Origin: JAVDCA01 sp035293985
GTDB lineage: Bacteria; Pseudomonadota; Alphaproteobacteria; Rhizobiales; Xanthobacteraceae
Assembly (NCBI GenBank): GCA_035293985.1
Contig: DATGLS010000032.1
Coordinates: 186,001-250,000, forward strand
DNA length: 64,000 nucleotides
Direction of reading: 5' to 3'
Below are positions 1 to 8,001 of the stretch, one piece after another. Below the pieces are notes generated by a model. That model worked only from the letters and a program-made list of their open reading frames with translations. It did no database searches and was not told where the DNA came from. Position numbers and translations under genes: made by a program. Position 1 is the stretch's first letter. Each line of letters starts with the position of its first letter.

Positions 1-646
1 GCAGATAGCCGAGCCCGCGCACCGTCTGGATCACGTCGACGCCGAGCTTCTTGCGGATGCGGCCGACGAAAACCTCGATGGTGTTCGAGTCGCGGTCGAA
101 GTCCTGGTCGTAGAGATGCTCGACCAGCTCGGTGCGCGACACGACGCGGCCGGTGTGGTGCATCAGGTAGGCGAGCAGGCGATACTCGTGCGAGGTGAGC
201 TTCACGGGAGTCCCGTCGACCGTGACGCGGCCGGTGCGCGAGTCGAGCCGCACCGGGCCGCACAGAAACTCGCTCTTGGCATGGCCGACCGAACGGCGCA
301 GCAGCGCACGGATGCGGGCGAGCACCTCCTCGAGATGGAAGGGTTTTGCCACGTAGTCGTCGGCGCCGGCATCGAAGCCCTGCACCTTGTCGCTCCAGCG
401 GTCGCGCGCGGTCAGCATCAGCACCGGCATGGCCCGGCCGGCGCGGCGCCAGGATTCGAGCACCGAGATGCCGTCCATCTTGGGCAGGCCGATGTCGAGG
501 ATCACGGCGTCGTAGGGCTCGGACTCGCCGAGATAGTGCCCCTCCTCGCCGTCGAAGGCGCGGTCGACCACGTACCCGGCGTCGGTCAGCGCGGTCGCGA
601 GCTGGCGGTTAAGGTCGGGATCATCCTCGATGACGAGCAGGCGCAT
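1..646 (-). CDS. OmpR/PhoB-type two-component response regulator (3' end outside window)
   Basis: A DNA-binding response regulator of the OmpR/PhoB class, cut by the left edge after about 215 residues, so only a few C-terminal residues are missing. It begins MRLLVIEDD, which carries the acidic pocket, followed by the phospho-acceptor in VILDIGLPKMDG, the conserved Thr in LMLTARD and the Lys in AKPFH. The C-terminal winged helix is recognisable from LTSHEYRLL and the ending VRGLGYL. It lies 34 bp downstream of a PepSY gene on the same strand, a common arrangement in which PepSY protein, regulator and sensor kinase are co-transcribed; the kinase would be beyond the window edge. Target genes cannot be told from the sequence. 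Confidence 0.93.
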   Translation of the reverse strand, partial: MRLLVIEDDPDLNRQLATALTDAGYVVDRAFDGEEGHYLGESEPYDAVILDIGLPKMDGISVLESWRRAGRAMPVLMLTARDRWSDKVQGFDAGADDYVAKPFHLEEVLARIRALLRRSVGHAKSEFLCGPVRLDSRTGRVTVDGTPVKLTSHEYRLLAYLMHHTGRVVSRTELVEHLYDQDFDRDSNTIEVFVGRIRKKLGVDVIQTVRGLGYL

Positions 647-680
647 GGGTTCCTCAGCCTCAGATCAGCAACGGACCTGC

Positions 681-1124
681 CTATTTGGCCTTTTTCACGT
701 CTTGCTTGGGATCTTGCTTCGCGTCTTGCTTCGGCTCTTGCTTCAGATCCTGCTTTGTATCTTGCTTCTTGTCCGCTTTCTTTTCTTCTCTCTTGTCCTG
801 CTTTTCTTGCCCGACCTGCTCCTGCGCATGCGCGCCGACCACCGCGCCGTTGACGGCGTCGACGCTCGCCTGGGCCACCTTGCCGTCATCCGCCAGCACC
901 GTGAGCAGATAGACGGGGTGCCCGCCGTGCTCGCACAGGCGGGCGTGGATCACCTCCCCGTGCTTGCGCACGGCGCGCATCGCCCGCGACAGCGGCACGA
1001 CCGCGTGGGCGGCGGTCTTCGCCCGCTGCTCGGCGCGGGTGAAGCAGTGCTCGGCGGCGCCATTTGCGGCGCCTGCGGCCGCGAGAAACAGGAAGCCAGT
1101 CAGGATGGTGCGTTGCAGGATCAT
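681..1124 (-). CDS. Secreted PepSY-domain protein with Lys/Gln/Asp repeat tail
   Basis: A 147-residue protein with a signal peptide (MILQRTILTGFLFLAAAGAA), a PepSY-like core at about residues 30-95 and a strongly basic, repetitive tail. The last 45 residues are built from KQD/KQE tetrapeptide-like units (KQDTKQDLKQEPKQDAKQ) and encoded by imperfect 12-bp tandem repeats. PepSY domains are periplasmic modules often linked to two-component systems, where they are thought to inhibit or sense. The gene sits 34 bp upstream of the response-regulator gene and 53 bp downstream of the nitroreductase, all on the minus strand, so it probably shares an operon with the regulator. The tail is the odd part: it is low complexity and probably disordered. 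Confidence 0.85.
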   Translation of the reverse strand: MILQRTILTGFLFLAAAGAANGAAEHCFTRAEQRAKTAAHAVVPLSRAMRAVRKHGEVIHARLCEHGGHPVYLLTVLADDGKVAQASVDAVNGAVVGAHAQEQVGQEKQDKREEKKADKKQDTKQDLKQEPKQDAKQDPKQDVKKAK

Positions 1125-1177
1125 CGCTCCGCCGGGGCCGTCGAGGCCCGTTGGTCCAGATGGGGAATAGCCGACTC

Positions 1178-1849
1178 TCAAAATCCGCGAAAGGTGGCGA
1201 ATTCGTCGACGCCCGCCCGCGGCGCGCGCCAGCGGTTGATGGCAGCGCCCTCGTCGGCGCAGCCGAGCGCGATCCCGCAGAACAACATGTGGTCGGCCGG
1301 CAGGCCGAGGAAGGGCGGCACGGTCTTGTGCCAATGGGTCCACGCCTCCTGGGCGCAGGCGTGCAGGCCGTGTGCACGGGCAAGCAGCAGGATGGTCTGA
1401 ACGAAGCCGCCGAGATCGGACCACTGCGGCGGCCCCATGGTGCGGTCGATCGATACGAACAGGCCGACCGGGGCGCCGAAGAACTCGAAGTTCTTGCCGT
1501 ACTGGGCGAGCCGCCCGGGGCGGTCCTCGCGCGCGACGCCGAGCGCCGCATAGAGCAGCGCGCCGACCTCGCGCCGGCGTGCGTAGAACGGCTCCTTGAG
1601 CGGATCGGGATAGATTTGATATTCGGCGCCCTCCCCGCGCGGCAGCTCGGCATGGCGCGGCCGGATCAGCGCCTTGAGCTCCTCGAGCGGCGCCCCCGCG
1701 AGCGCATCGACCCGCCAGGCCTGCAGGTTGCCGCCGGAGGGCGCGCGCGCCGCGCGCTCGAGGATATCGCGCACCACCGCGAGCGGCACCGGTGTGGGCA
1801 AGAAGGCGCGGCAACTGAAGCGGCTCGCGACGGCCTCACGCACATCCAT
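1178..1849 (-). CDS. Nitroreductase family protein
   Basis: A 223-residue FMN-dependent nitroreductase-fold enzyme. The N-terminus carries the family's SRFSCRAF motif (FMN phosphate contact) and APSGGNLQAW, and the C-terminal half carries the GLPADHMLFCGIALG stretch typical of the family. Such enzymes use NAD(P)H to reduce nitroaromatics, quinones or enones; the physiological substrate is not evident. The start is the ATG giving MDVREAV, which places the SRFSCR motif at the expected distance from the N-terminus. It is the most upstream of three minus-strand genes; the gap to the PepSY gene is only 53 bp, so co-transcription is possible, though no functional link is obvious. Confidence 0.9.
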   Translation of the reverse strand: MDVREAVASRFSCRAFLPTPVPLAVVRDILERAARAPSGGNLQAWRVDALAGAPLEELKALIRPRHAELPRGEGAEYQIYPDPLKEPFYARRREVGALLYAALGVAREDRPGRLAQYGKNFEFFGAPVGLFVSIDRTMGPPQWSDLGGFVQTILLLARAHGLHACAQEAWTHWHKTVPPFLGLPADHMLFCGIALGCADEGAAINRWRAPRAGVDEFATFRGF

Positions 1850-1934
1850 CAGGGTCTCCGATCTGCGGCAATTTTCGATCGTCGACCATTTTAGGCGAAA
1901 TCAGCGCTCATCGGCACATGCGAGGAGGATGCGC

Positions 1935-2004
1935 TGAGCGCCAGCAACCCATCGCTTCGCGGCAAATCATAGAGGATGGGTTTCGCTGGCGCTCAACCCA
2001 TCCT
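1935..2004. repeat. Dispersed palindrome (AGGATGGGTT hairpin)
   Basis: Two nested inverted repeats between the divergent nitroreductase and TctC genes. The inner hairpin is AGGATGGGTT (1973-1982) pairing with AACCCATCCT (1995-2004) around a 12-nt loop; an outer arm TGAGCGCCAGC (from 1935) pairs with GCTGGCGCTCA (to about 1995). AGGATGGGTT...AACCCATCC hairpins are a frequent dispersed intergenic repeat in Bradyrhizobium-like genomes. It lies about 30 bp before the TctC start. Confidence 0.75.
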
Positions 2005-2033
2005 ACGATGCCCTTCAAGTTCAGGAGGCCCAC

Positions 2034-3011
2034 ATGATATCGGCACGTCTCGCCTGCATCGCGCTCGCGGCCGCGATCCTCACGTGCGCCGGCGCCCGCG
2101 CGCAGGAGTGGCCGAGCCATCCGTTGACCTTGGTGGTGCCGTTTTCGGCCGGCGGCTCGAGCGACGCCATCGCGCGCATCGTCGCCGACGGGATCAGCAA
2201 CAACCTCAAGCAGCCCGTCGTGGTCGAGAACGTCACCGGCACCGGCGGGATGCTCGGCGGTGCGCGCGTGGCGCGCGCCGCGCCGGACGGCTACCAGCTC
2301 GTCATCGGCAATGTCGGGACCTTCGCGCAAAGCCAATCGCTCTACCGCAAGCCGCTCTACGACGCGGTCGCCGATTTCGCGCCGGTCGGGCTGTTGACCG
2401 ACGAAGGCCTGGTGCTGGTCACGCGCAAGGACCTGCCGGCCGACAATCTGCAGCAGTTCATCGCCTTCACGAAAGCCAACCAGGCGACGATGCATTTCAG
2501 CTCGTCGGGCGTGGGCGGATCCAATCATCTCGCCTGCATGCTGCTCAACGCGGCGATCGGCGTCGACGTCACGCATGTCCCCTATCGCAATGTCGTGCAG
2601 GGCCTGCAGGACGTGATGGCGGCGCGGATGGATTATGATTGTGTGAGCCTGCCGCTGGCGCTGCCGCAGATCGCGGCTAAAACCGTCAAACCGATCGCGG
2701 TGCTGAGTGAAAAGCGGGCAGCGACGCTGCCGGACGTGCCGACGGCCGCCGAGCAAGGGCTGACCGGCTTCGCCATCGCGAGCTGGTATGCGCTGTTCGT
2801 GCCGGCACGCACTCCGCCCGCGATCGTGCGCCGGCTCAACGCCGCGACCGTCGCGGCGCTCGAGGTCCCCGCCCTGCAGCAGCGCCTGCGTCAGGTCGGC
2901 GGCGACGTGATCGCGCCGGAGCGCCGCACGCCGGAGTATCTGCGGCAATTCCTCGCCGCCGAGATCAAGAAATGGCAAGGTCCGATCAAGGCGAGCGGCC
3001 TCGCGTTCTGA
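2034..3011 (+). CDS. Tripartite tricarboxylate transporter substrate-binding protein (Bug/TctC)
   Basis: A 325-residue periplasmic receptor of the Bug/TctC family. After a cleavable signal peptide ending GARAQ, it shows the family hallmarks VVPFSAGGSSD, the NVTGTGG loop, and HVPYRN, then a C-terminus ending in the usual alpha helix and KASGLAF. The start is fixed by AGGAGG 5-6 bases upstream. Such receptors bind carboxylates and pass them to a TctA/TctB membrane pair, but no TctA or TctB is present, as is usual for the many orphan Bug proteins of these bacteria. Its neighbour is a TauD-like dioxygenase 132 bp downstream, which may act on the imported compound; that is inference. Confidence 0.93.
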   Translation: MISARLACIALAAAILTCAGARAQEWPSHPLTLVVPFSAGGSSDAIARIVADGISNNLKQPVVVENVTGTGGMLGGARVARAAPDGYQLVIGNVGTFAQSQSLYRKPLYDAVADFAPVGLLTDEGLVLVTRKDLPADNLQQFIAFTKANQATMHFSSSGVGGSNHLACMLLNAAIGVDVTHVPYRNVVQGLQDVMAARMDYDCVSLPLALPQIAAKTVKPIAVLSEKRAATLPDVPTAAEQGLTGFAIASWYALFVPARTPPAIVRRLNAATVAALEVPALQQRLRQVGGDVIAPERRTPEYLRQFLAAEIKKWQGPIKASGLAF

Positions 3012-3019
3012 CCTCGCCG

Positions 3020-3104
3020 TCATGGCCGGGCTTGTCCCGGCCATCCACGTCTTTCTTTCCTTGTTGCAAAGACGTGGATGCCCGGCATAAAGCCGGGCAT
3101 CACG
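3020..3104. repeat. Dispersed mosaic palindrome (GTGGATGCCCGGC family)
   Basis: A compound palindrome: GGCCGGGCTTGTCCCGGCC forms a small hairpin, CCACGTCTTT pairs with AAAGACGTGG, and GCCCGGCATAAAGCCGGGC forms a third hairpin. It fills almost the whole gap between the TctC and TauD-like genes. A second, expanded copy is at 7862-7998. Confidence 0.8.
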
Positions 3105-3143
3105 TGGTCGTAGAGGGCGAGCAAATCCGACGAAGGAGCGCTC

Positions 3144-4004
3144 ATGACGCTGACGATCAGCAATCTCGACGCCCCGTTGGGCGCGGAAATTTCCGGGATC
3201 GACCTGTCGGGCGTGGTCGGGCCGGCGGCCATCGCGCAGATCGAGGCGACGTGGCGCGAGCGGCTCGTCGTGGTCTTCCACGACCAGAAGCTCACGGACC
3301 CGCAGCTGATCGCCTTCAGCCGGAATTTCGGCGACCTCGATCCGCCCGGACCCAACCCGTTCGGCGAGCCGTTCCTCAAGGATCATCCGGAGCTCAACGT
3401 CATCTCGAACGTCGTCGCCGACGGCAAGCCGATCGGCAATCTCGGCGACGGCGAGGCGGTCTGGCACGCCGACATGACCTACGTCGACGTGCCGCCGAAG
3501 GCAGCGATGCTGCACGCGCTCGAGGTGCCGCCGCCGGAGGCCGGCGGCAATACCCATTTCGCCAACATGTTCGCCGCCTACGCGGCGTTACCGGCCGATT
3601 TGAAGAAGGCGGCGGATGCGCGGATCGCGGTGCACGATGCCTCGACCAACAGCGCCGGCCTGCTGCGCAAGGGCTACAAGAAGGTCGACGACGTGCGGCG
3701 GACGGTCGGCGCCCACCATCCGCTGGTGCGCACCGAGCCCGGAACGGGACGCAAGGCGCTGTTTCTCGGGCGGCGGCCGAACGCCTACGTGCTCGGCCTC
3801 GACGTGGCGGAGAGCGAAGCCTTGCTCGACGCGCTGTGGGCGCATGCGACGCAGCCGCGCTTCACCATGTGCCATCGTTGGAAGGTGGGCGACCTCTTGA
3901 TGTGGAACAACCTGTCGGTGCTGCATCGGCGCGATCCGTTCGACCCGAAGACGCGGCGCGTGATGCATCGCAGCCAGATCAAGGGGGATGAGCGCATCCA
4001 CTGA
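3144..4004 (+). CDS. TauD/TfdA-family Fe(II)/2-oxoglutarate dioxygenase
   Basis: A 286-residue non-haem iron dioxygenase of the taurine dioxygenase family. The iron facial triad is visible as His108-x-Asp110 in WHADMTY and a distal His261 in VLHRRD, with the 2-oxoglutarate-binding Arg in the RRVMHR segment just after. The N-terminal LGAEISGIDLS is also a family signature. It couples 2-oxoglutarate decarboxylation to hydroxylation of an organic acid or sulfonate; the substrate cannot be assigned. GAAGGAG lies 5 bases upstream of the ATG. Position next to an orphan TctC receptor suggests a small uptake-and-catabolism pair. Confidence 0.93.
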   Translation: MTLTISNLDAPLGAEISGIDLSGVVGPAAIAQIEATWRERLVVVFHDQKLTDPQLIAFSRNFGDLDPPGPNPFGEPFLKDHPELNVISNVVADGKPIGNLGDGEAVWHADMTYVDVPPKAAMLHALEVPPPEAGGNTHFANMFAAYAALPADLKKAADARIAVHDASTNSAGLLRKGYKKVDDVRRTVGAHHPLVRTEPGTGRKALFLGRRPNAYVLGLDVAESEALLDALWAHATQPRFTMCHRWKVGDLLMWNNLSVLHRRDPFDPKTRRVMHRSQIKGDERIH

Positions 4005-4089
4005 GTCTTGCCTTCGGCTGTATCTCGGATGGTGACCGGCCAATCGCATTCTCCTATAGTCCGCCCGCGATCATCCTGGGGAGAGCGAG

Positions 4090-4557
4090 ATGGCCATCCA
4101 TCTGCCGGCGCGGCAGGCCAACCGTCGGGCGTTCGTCGCGAGCGGTCTCGCGTTCTTCCTCTCCGGGCTCGCGGCGCAGGCCCAAGATGCGGGGCTCACC
4201 CGCGAGAAGCTCGAGGCCCTGATCGAGAGGACCCTCGCGGCGCCCGACACGACGCCGATCGCGCGGCCCGCCATCCTCGGCTTCCTCGAGCAGAAGCTCA
4301 CCACCAAATCGATCGAGCGCGGCGAGCCCGCGCACAAGCATGGCTTCATGGTGGTGATCCCGCGGCGCGAGGACGGGCTGATCTTCTTCGAGGGCAAGGA
4401 CGCCGATCCGTTCTTCTTCGCCATGCATCGCAGCGGCGAGCACCTCAACCGCGTCGCCAGCGCGATCAACCGCAACGGCGACCTGTCGAACTGGTCGGGC
4501 CCCGAGGCGGAGCAGAACTTCGCCGACCAGAAGGCCTTCTGGGCAAGCGAATCCTAA
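4090..4557 (+). CDS. Conserved secreted protein of unknown function
   Basis: A 155-residue protein I do not recognise. It starts with a Tat-like or Sec signal (RRAFVASGLAFFLSGLAAQA, with NRR just before the hydrophobic stretch) and continues into a small mixed alpha/beta domain with a block of aromatic residues (DGLIFFEGKDADPFFFAMHR). No catalytic motif is obvious. GGGAGAG 4-5 bases before the ATG supports the start. It stands alone between the dioxygenase and a serine protease gene; the codon usage is like that of its neighbours. Confidence 0.7.
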   Translation: MAIHLPARQANRRAFVASGLAFFLSGLAAQAQDAGLTREKLEALIERTLAAPDTTPIARPAILGFLEQKLTTKSIERGEPAHKHGFMVVIPRREDGLIFFEGKDADPFFFAMHRSGEHLNRVASAINRNGDLSNWSGPEAEQNFADQKAFWASES

Positions 4558-4649
4558 GACGCGGCCCGCGCTCCCTCTCCTCGCTGTTTGGGAGGGTCGG
4601 TTCAGCAAGCTGCGAGGTCGCGACGCGTGGATAGAGCCCCTCCTCCCGA

Positions 4650-4677
4650 CCTTCTCCCCCCAGTTGCGGGGAGAAGG
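4650..4677. repeat. CCTTCTCCCC hairpin (dispersed)
   Basis: CCTTCTCCCC (4650-4659) pairs perfectly with GGGGAGAAGG (4668-4677) over an 8-nt loop, just before the serine protease gene. Similar CTTCTCCCC-type elements recur at about 17870-17910, 19190-19300 and 26310-26346, always in non-coding DNA or at gene edges. It has no trailing T-run, so it is more likely a repeat than a terminator. Confidence 0.65.
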
Positions 4678-4713
4678 AGCGTAGCCCCCGTGCTCACCTC
4701 ACATGCGAAGGCC

Positions 4714-5487
4714 ATGCGAATTCTCTCCATCAATATCGCCCTCGCCGCCACGCTCGCCCTCCTCCTCCGGGCCTCCGCCATGGTCGGCGGCGCCCCGCCG
4801 GCGACCGCGGCATTGGCGCGCCACGTCGTGATCATCGTCGGCTCGCACGGGACCTTCTGCACCGGCGTCGCGATCGCGCGCGATCTCGTGCTCACGGCGG
4901 CGCACTGCACGCTGCCTGGCGCCGACTACAAGCTGATGGAGTTCGACGCCAAGCATCAGCCGGTGCTGCGCGACGTGGCGCAGATCGCGCGCCATCCGCG
5001 GTTCGATCTCAAAACCCTGCTCGCCCATCGCGCGACCGCCGACGTGACGCTGCTCAAGCTCGCGGCGCCCCTCGGTGCGGCGTTCGCGCCCGCGCCGCTC
5101 GCCGAGCCGATGCCGGCGGTCGCGCCGGGCGATGCCTTCACGGTCGCGGGCTTCGGCGTCGCGGTGCGCGGCGACGGCAGGACCAGCGGCACCTTGCGCG
5201 CCGCAACATTGATCGCGACCGGCCATCCCGGCACGCTGCAGATCAGGCTGGTGGATGCGCAGACGAAGGGCGAGGCCGCCCGGCTCGGTGCCTGCACCGG
5301 CGACTCCGGCGCCCCGGCGTTCGTGGCCCAGGACGGACGGCTCGCGGTCGCCGGCGTGGTGAGCTGGTCGACCGGGCCGAAGCTCACCGCCGGGTGTGGC
5401 GGCCTCACAGGCATCACGCCGCTCGTGCGCTACCGCGACTGGATCGTGACGAGCGCGCGACAGATGGGGTCGACGCTCGTGCCGTGA
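4714..5487 (+). CDS. Secreted trypsin-like serine protease (S1)
   Basis: A 257-residue chymotrypsin-fold protease with a signal peptide (residues 1-22). The catalytic triad is complete: His64 in LTAAHC, Asp110 in TADVTLLKL and Ser198 in CTGDSGAP, with oxyanion Gly residues and the VAGVVSWS strand following. Cysteine pairs around the His and Ser sites suggest exported, disulfide-bonded protein. The chosen ATG directly precedes the signal peptide; a longer reading frame from 4588 would run through a repeat-derived hairpin and is unlikely. Substrate and regulation are not apparent; it forms no clear operon with its neighbours. Confidence 0.9.
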   Translation: MRILSINIALAATLALLLRASAMVGGAPPATAALARHVVIIVGSHGTFCTGVAIARDLVLTAAHCTLPGADYKLMEFDAKHQPVLRDVAQIARHPRFDLKTLLAHRATADVTLLKLAAPLGAAFAPAPLAEPMPAVAPGDAFTVAGFGVAVRGDGRTSGTLRAATLIATGHPGTLQIRLVDAQTKGEAARLGACTGDSGAPAFVAQDGRLAVAGVVSWSTGPKLTAGCGGLTGITPLVRYRDWIVTSARQMGSTLVP

Positions 5488-5625
5488 GGCAAGAGCCTCT
5501 TGTACCCCTTGTGCGCCTTGTGCCCTTGCGGCCCTTGCGGCCCTTGCGGGGCGTCCCGGATCGGCGGAGACTGCCGTACCGATTAAGCCTTATTGACTTT
5601 TGCTCGCATGACCGGAGGACTGGAC

Positions 5626-7221
5626 ATGACCAAGGCCTCGCTCACGCTTTCGTTCACACTGACGGCCGCGCTCACCGCCTTGATGGCGGCCCCTGCCCTC
5701 GCCCAGCCGGCGGCCGTGCCGCAGCTTGGCAATGTGCATTTTGCGACGTCGTGCAACGACGTCGCGCAGCGCCGCTTCGACCGCGCCATGCGCTACCAAC
5801 ATTCGTTCTGGTACCAGCAGTCGAAGGAGATCTACGAGGAGGCGCTGCAGGCCGATCCGAATTGCGCCATCGCGTATTGGGGCATCGCGCTGAGCCTGTG
5901 GAACAATCCGCACGGCCAACCGCCCGCACCCAACGTCGCCCCGGCGCTCGCCGCGATCGAGAAGGCGAAGGCGGTCGGCGCCAAGACCGAGCGCGAGCGC
6001 GACTTCATCGATGCGCTCGCCCTCCTTTACACCGACTACGACAAAGTCGACTACCGCATCCGCCTGCACAAATACCTCAAGGCGATGGAGGCGCTCGCCG
6101 CAAAATACCCCGACGACGACGAGGCGCAGATCTTCTACGCGATCACCCTCAACGTGTCGGCCTCGCCTGCCGACAAGACCTATGCGCAGCAGCTCAGGGG
6201 CGCCGCCATCCTGGAGCCGATCTTCAAGCGCCAGCCGCAGCATCCCGGCATCGCGCACTACCTGATCCACCTTTACGATTATCCGCCGATCGCCGCGAAG
6301 GGGCTCGATGCCGCGAGGCGCTACGCCGCGATCGCGCCGGCGGCGCCGCATGCGCAGCACATGCCGTCGCACATCTTCACGCGGGTCGGTTACTGGAAGG
6401 AGTCGATCGCCTCCAACATCGCGTCCGTGAAGGCCGCCAAGGCGAGCCGCGAGAGCAACGAGACGCTGCACGCGAGCGATTACATGGTCTACGCCTATCT
6501 GCAGCTCGCGCATGACCGCGACGCACAGGCCGTCATCTCCGATATGATGGCCGTCAAGGACATCAGCGCCGACACCGCGGGCGGCCCGTTCGCGCTCGCG
6601 GCCTCGCCGGCACGCTACGCCGTCGAGCGCGGCGACTGGGCGGCCGCGGCGGCGCTCGAGGTGCGGCCAAGCAAATTCCCCCACGTGATGGCGATCAGCC
6701 ACTTCGCCCGCGCGCTCGGCGCGGCGCGCAGCGGCCACCCGCAGGACGCGCAGGTCGATATCGCCAAGCTCACGCAGATCGCCGACACGCTGCGCGCGGC
6801 GAAGAACGACTACTGGGCGAACCAGGTCGACATCCAGCGCCAGATCGCCACCGCCTGGATGCTCGAGGCGCAGGGCCAGCACGACGCGGCGCTCGCCGCG
6901 ATGCGCGCCGCCGTCGAGGCCGAGGACAAGACCGAAAAGGCGCCAGTCACGCCGGGGCCGCTCGCGCCGGCGCGCGAGCTCCTGGGCGACATGCTGCTGG
7001 CGCACGGCGACGCCGCGGGCGCGCTCGCCGCCTACGAGGCGACGCTGATCAAGGAGCCGAACCGCTTCAACGCCACCGCCGGCGCCGCGGCGGCGGCCGA
7101 GAAGCTCGGCGACAAAGCCAAGGCGACGGCCTATTGCGAAAAGCTCGTCGCGCTCGCCGCCGGATCCGATTCCGATCGGCCGGCGCTTGCGCATGCGAAG
7201 CAGTATCTGGCGAAGAACTAG
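5626..7221 (+). CDS. Secreted tetratricopeptide-repeat protein
   Basis: A 531-residue exported protein: signal peptide to about residue 28, then helical repeats. TPR-like helices are clear near the start (a YQQSKEIYEEALQADPNCAI segment) and near the C-terminus (GDAAGALAAYEATLIKEPN), with a central conserved block HIFTRVGYW. It carries no enzymatic motif and is likely a periplasmic scaffold. GGAGG nine bases before the second ATG (5626) favours this start over the one at 5593. The same family occurs widely in soil Proteobacteria as uncharacterised TPR proteins. It is 35 bp ahead of another exported protein and may be co-transcribed with it. Confidence 0.88.
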   Translation: MTKASLTLSFTLTAALTALMAAPALAQPAAVPQLGNVHFATSCNDVAQRRFDRAMRYQHSFWYQQSKEIYEEALQADPNCAIAYWGIALSLWNNPHGQPPAPNVAPALAAIEKAKAVGAKTERERDFIDALALLYTDYDKVDYRIRLHKYLKAMEALAAKYPDDDEAQIFYAITLNVSASPADKTYAQQLRGAAILEPIFKRQPQHPGIAHYLIHLYDYPPIAAKGLDAARRYAAIAPAAPHAQHMPSHIFTRVGYWKESIASNIASVKAAKASRESNETLHASDYMVYAYLQLAHDRDAQAVISDMMAVKDISADTAGGPFALAASPARYAVERGDWAAAAALEVRPSKFPHVMAISHFARALGAARSGHPQDAQVDIAKLTQIADTLRAAKNDYWANQVDIQRQIATAWMLEAQGQHDAALAAMRAAVEAEDKTEKAPVTPGPLAPARELLGDMLLAHGDAAGALAAYEATLIKEPNRFNATAGAAAAAEKLGDKAKATAYCEKLVALAAGSDSDRPALAHAKQYLAKN

Positions 7222-7256
7222 CCGCAGGGACTGACCGCAAGGCCCTGAGAGCTCAG

Positions 7257-7844
7257 ATGAAACGCGCCCTCACCATTGCGATCGTGGCCGGGGTCATCGC
7301 CGCCGGCGGCGGCGTCGCGGTGCTGGCGCAACGAATGGCGGCGCCGGCGCGAGCGTCGGTCTCTGTCGCGCAGCCTGCGGCAGCGGAGATCAAGCGGCCG
7401 GCGTTCACCGAGATCAAGTGGCCGTTCCTGATGGACCAATGGGGCCTCGGCCGCGCTTTCCGCTGCGACGCGGCGGTCTGCGGCGCGAAGGTCGAGGTTT
7501 ACGTGCGCCCCAAGATCGGCTTCTGCAATTGCACGACCGGCGTCGCCGACGACGAGGAGCTCGAGCGGGTCGGCGACATGGAGCTCATCGGCGAGCAGTT
7601 CAAGGCATCGAGCGACGGCCACCCGATCGCGGTCGCGTGGATGAAGGGACGCAGCCGCCCCTACGACGTGGCCGGCCGCGCCTCGGGCTCGACGCTCGCG
7701 CTCGCCTTCAACGACCATTGCGACGTGATCGTCGCGACCGCCGTGGTCACGGACGGCCCGGCCGCGCGGGTCGAGCCCGCGGTGCTCGCGTTCCTCAACA
7801 GCGACACGGTGGTCAACTGGGCGAAGCAGGCGCTGGGGTTGTAA
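7257..7844 (+). CDS. Conserved exported or membrane-anchored protein, unknown function
   Basis: A 195-residue protein with one N-terminal hydrophobic segment (ALTIAIVAGVIAAGGG) acting as signal peptide or anchor. The mature part has a Cys cluster (FRCDAAVCGAK and FCNCTTG), suggesting disulfides or a metal site, and an IKWPFLMDQWGLGRAF stretch. I do not know a function. The start was chosen where the hydrophobic leader begins; upstream in-frame sequence overlaps the TPR gene in another frame. It follows the TPR gene by 35 bp on the same strand. Confidence 0.72.
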   Translation: MKRALTIAIVAGVIAAGGGVAVLAQRMAAPARASVSVAQPAAAEIKRPAFTEIKWPFLMDQWGLGRAFRCDAAVCGAKVEVYVRPKIGFCNCTTGVADDEELERVGDMELIGEQFKASSDGHPIAVAWMKGRSRPYDVAGRASGSTLALAFNDHCDVIVATAVVTDGPAARVEPAVLAFLNSDTVVNWAKQALGL

Positions 7845-7861
7845 ACAGTTTACCGCCAAGC

Positions 7862-7998
7862 CCAGGCTTGTCCCCGGCATCCAGGTCTCCTTGGCGGCCG
7901 CGAAGACGTGGATGGCCGGGCCAAGCCGGGCCAAGCCTGGCCAAGCCGGGCCAAGCCTGGCCAAGCTTGGCCAAGCTTGGCCAAGCCCGGCCATGACG
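7862..7998. repeat. Mosaic palindrome copy with seven-fold 10-bp tandem expansion
   Basis: A second copy of the element at 3020-3104 (GGCTTGTCCCCGGCATCC, GACGTGGATGGCCGGG and CCCGGCCATGACGG parts are recognisable). Between the last two parts the decamer CCAAGC-[CT][CGT]-GG is repeated exactly seven times from 7921 to 7990, with variants CCGGG, CCTGG, CTTGG and CCCGG. It lies between convergent genes and fills the gap. Confidence 0.9.
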
Positions 7999-8001
7999 GA
8001 T

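Noticed and set aside
116..853. Plus-strand 245-residue frame over the response-regulator gene
   Set aside because: It is the antisense of the regulator; its Arg/Ala/His-rich composition has no domain, while the minus strand encodes a complete receiver and winged helix.
1908..3557. Minus-strand 549-residue frame over TctC and the dioxygenase
   Set aside because: Shadow frame; Arg/Asp/Val-rich with no motif, opposite two well-supported genes, and crosses a dispersed palindrome.
4588..4713. N-terminal extension of the serine protease
   Set aside because: The extra 42 codons cover a CCTTCTCCCC hairpin and precede a normal signal peptide; the later ATG fits better.
7921..7990. Tandem decamers as a CRISPR-like array
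   Set aside because: Units are only 10 bp and adjacent, with no spacers; it is a simple tandem repeat.
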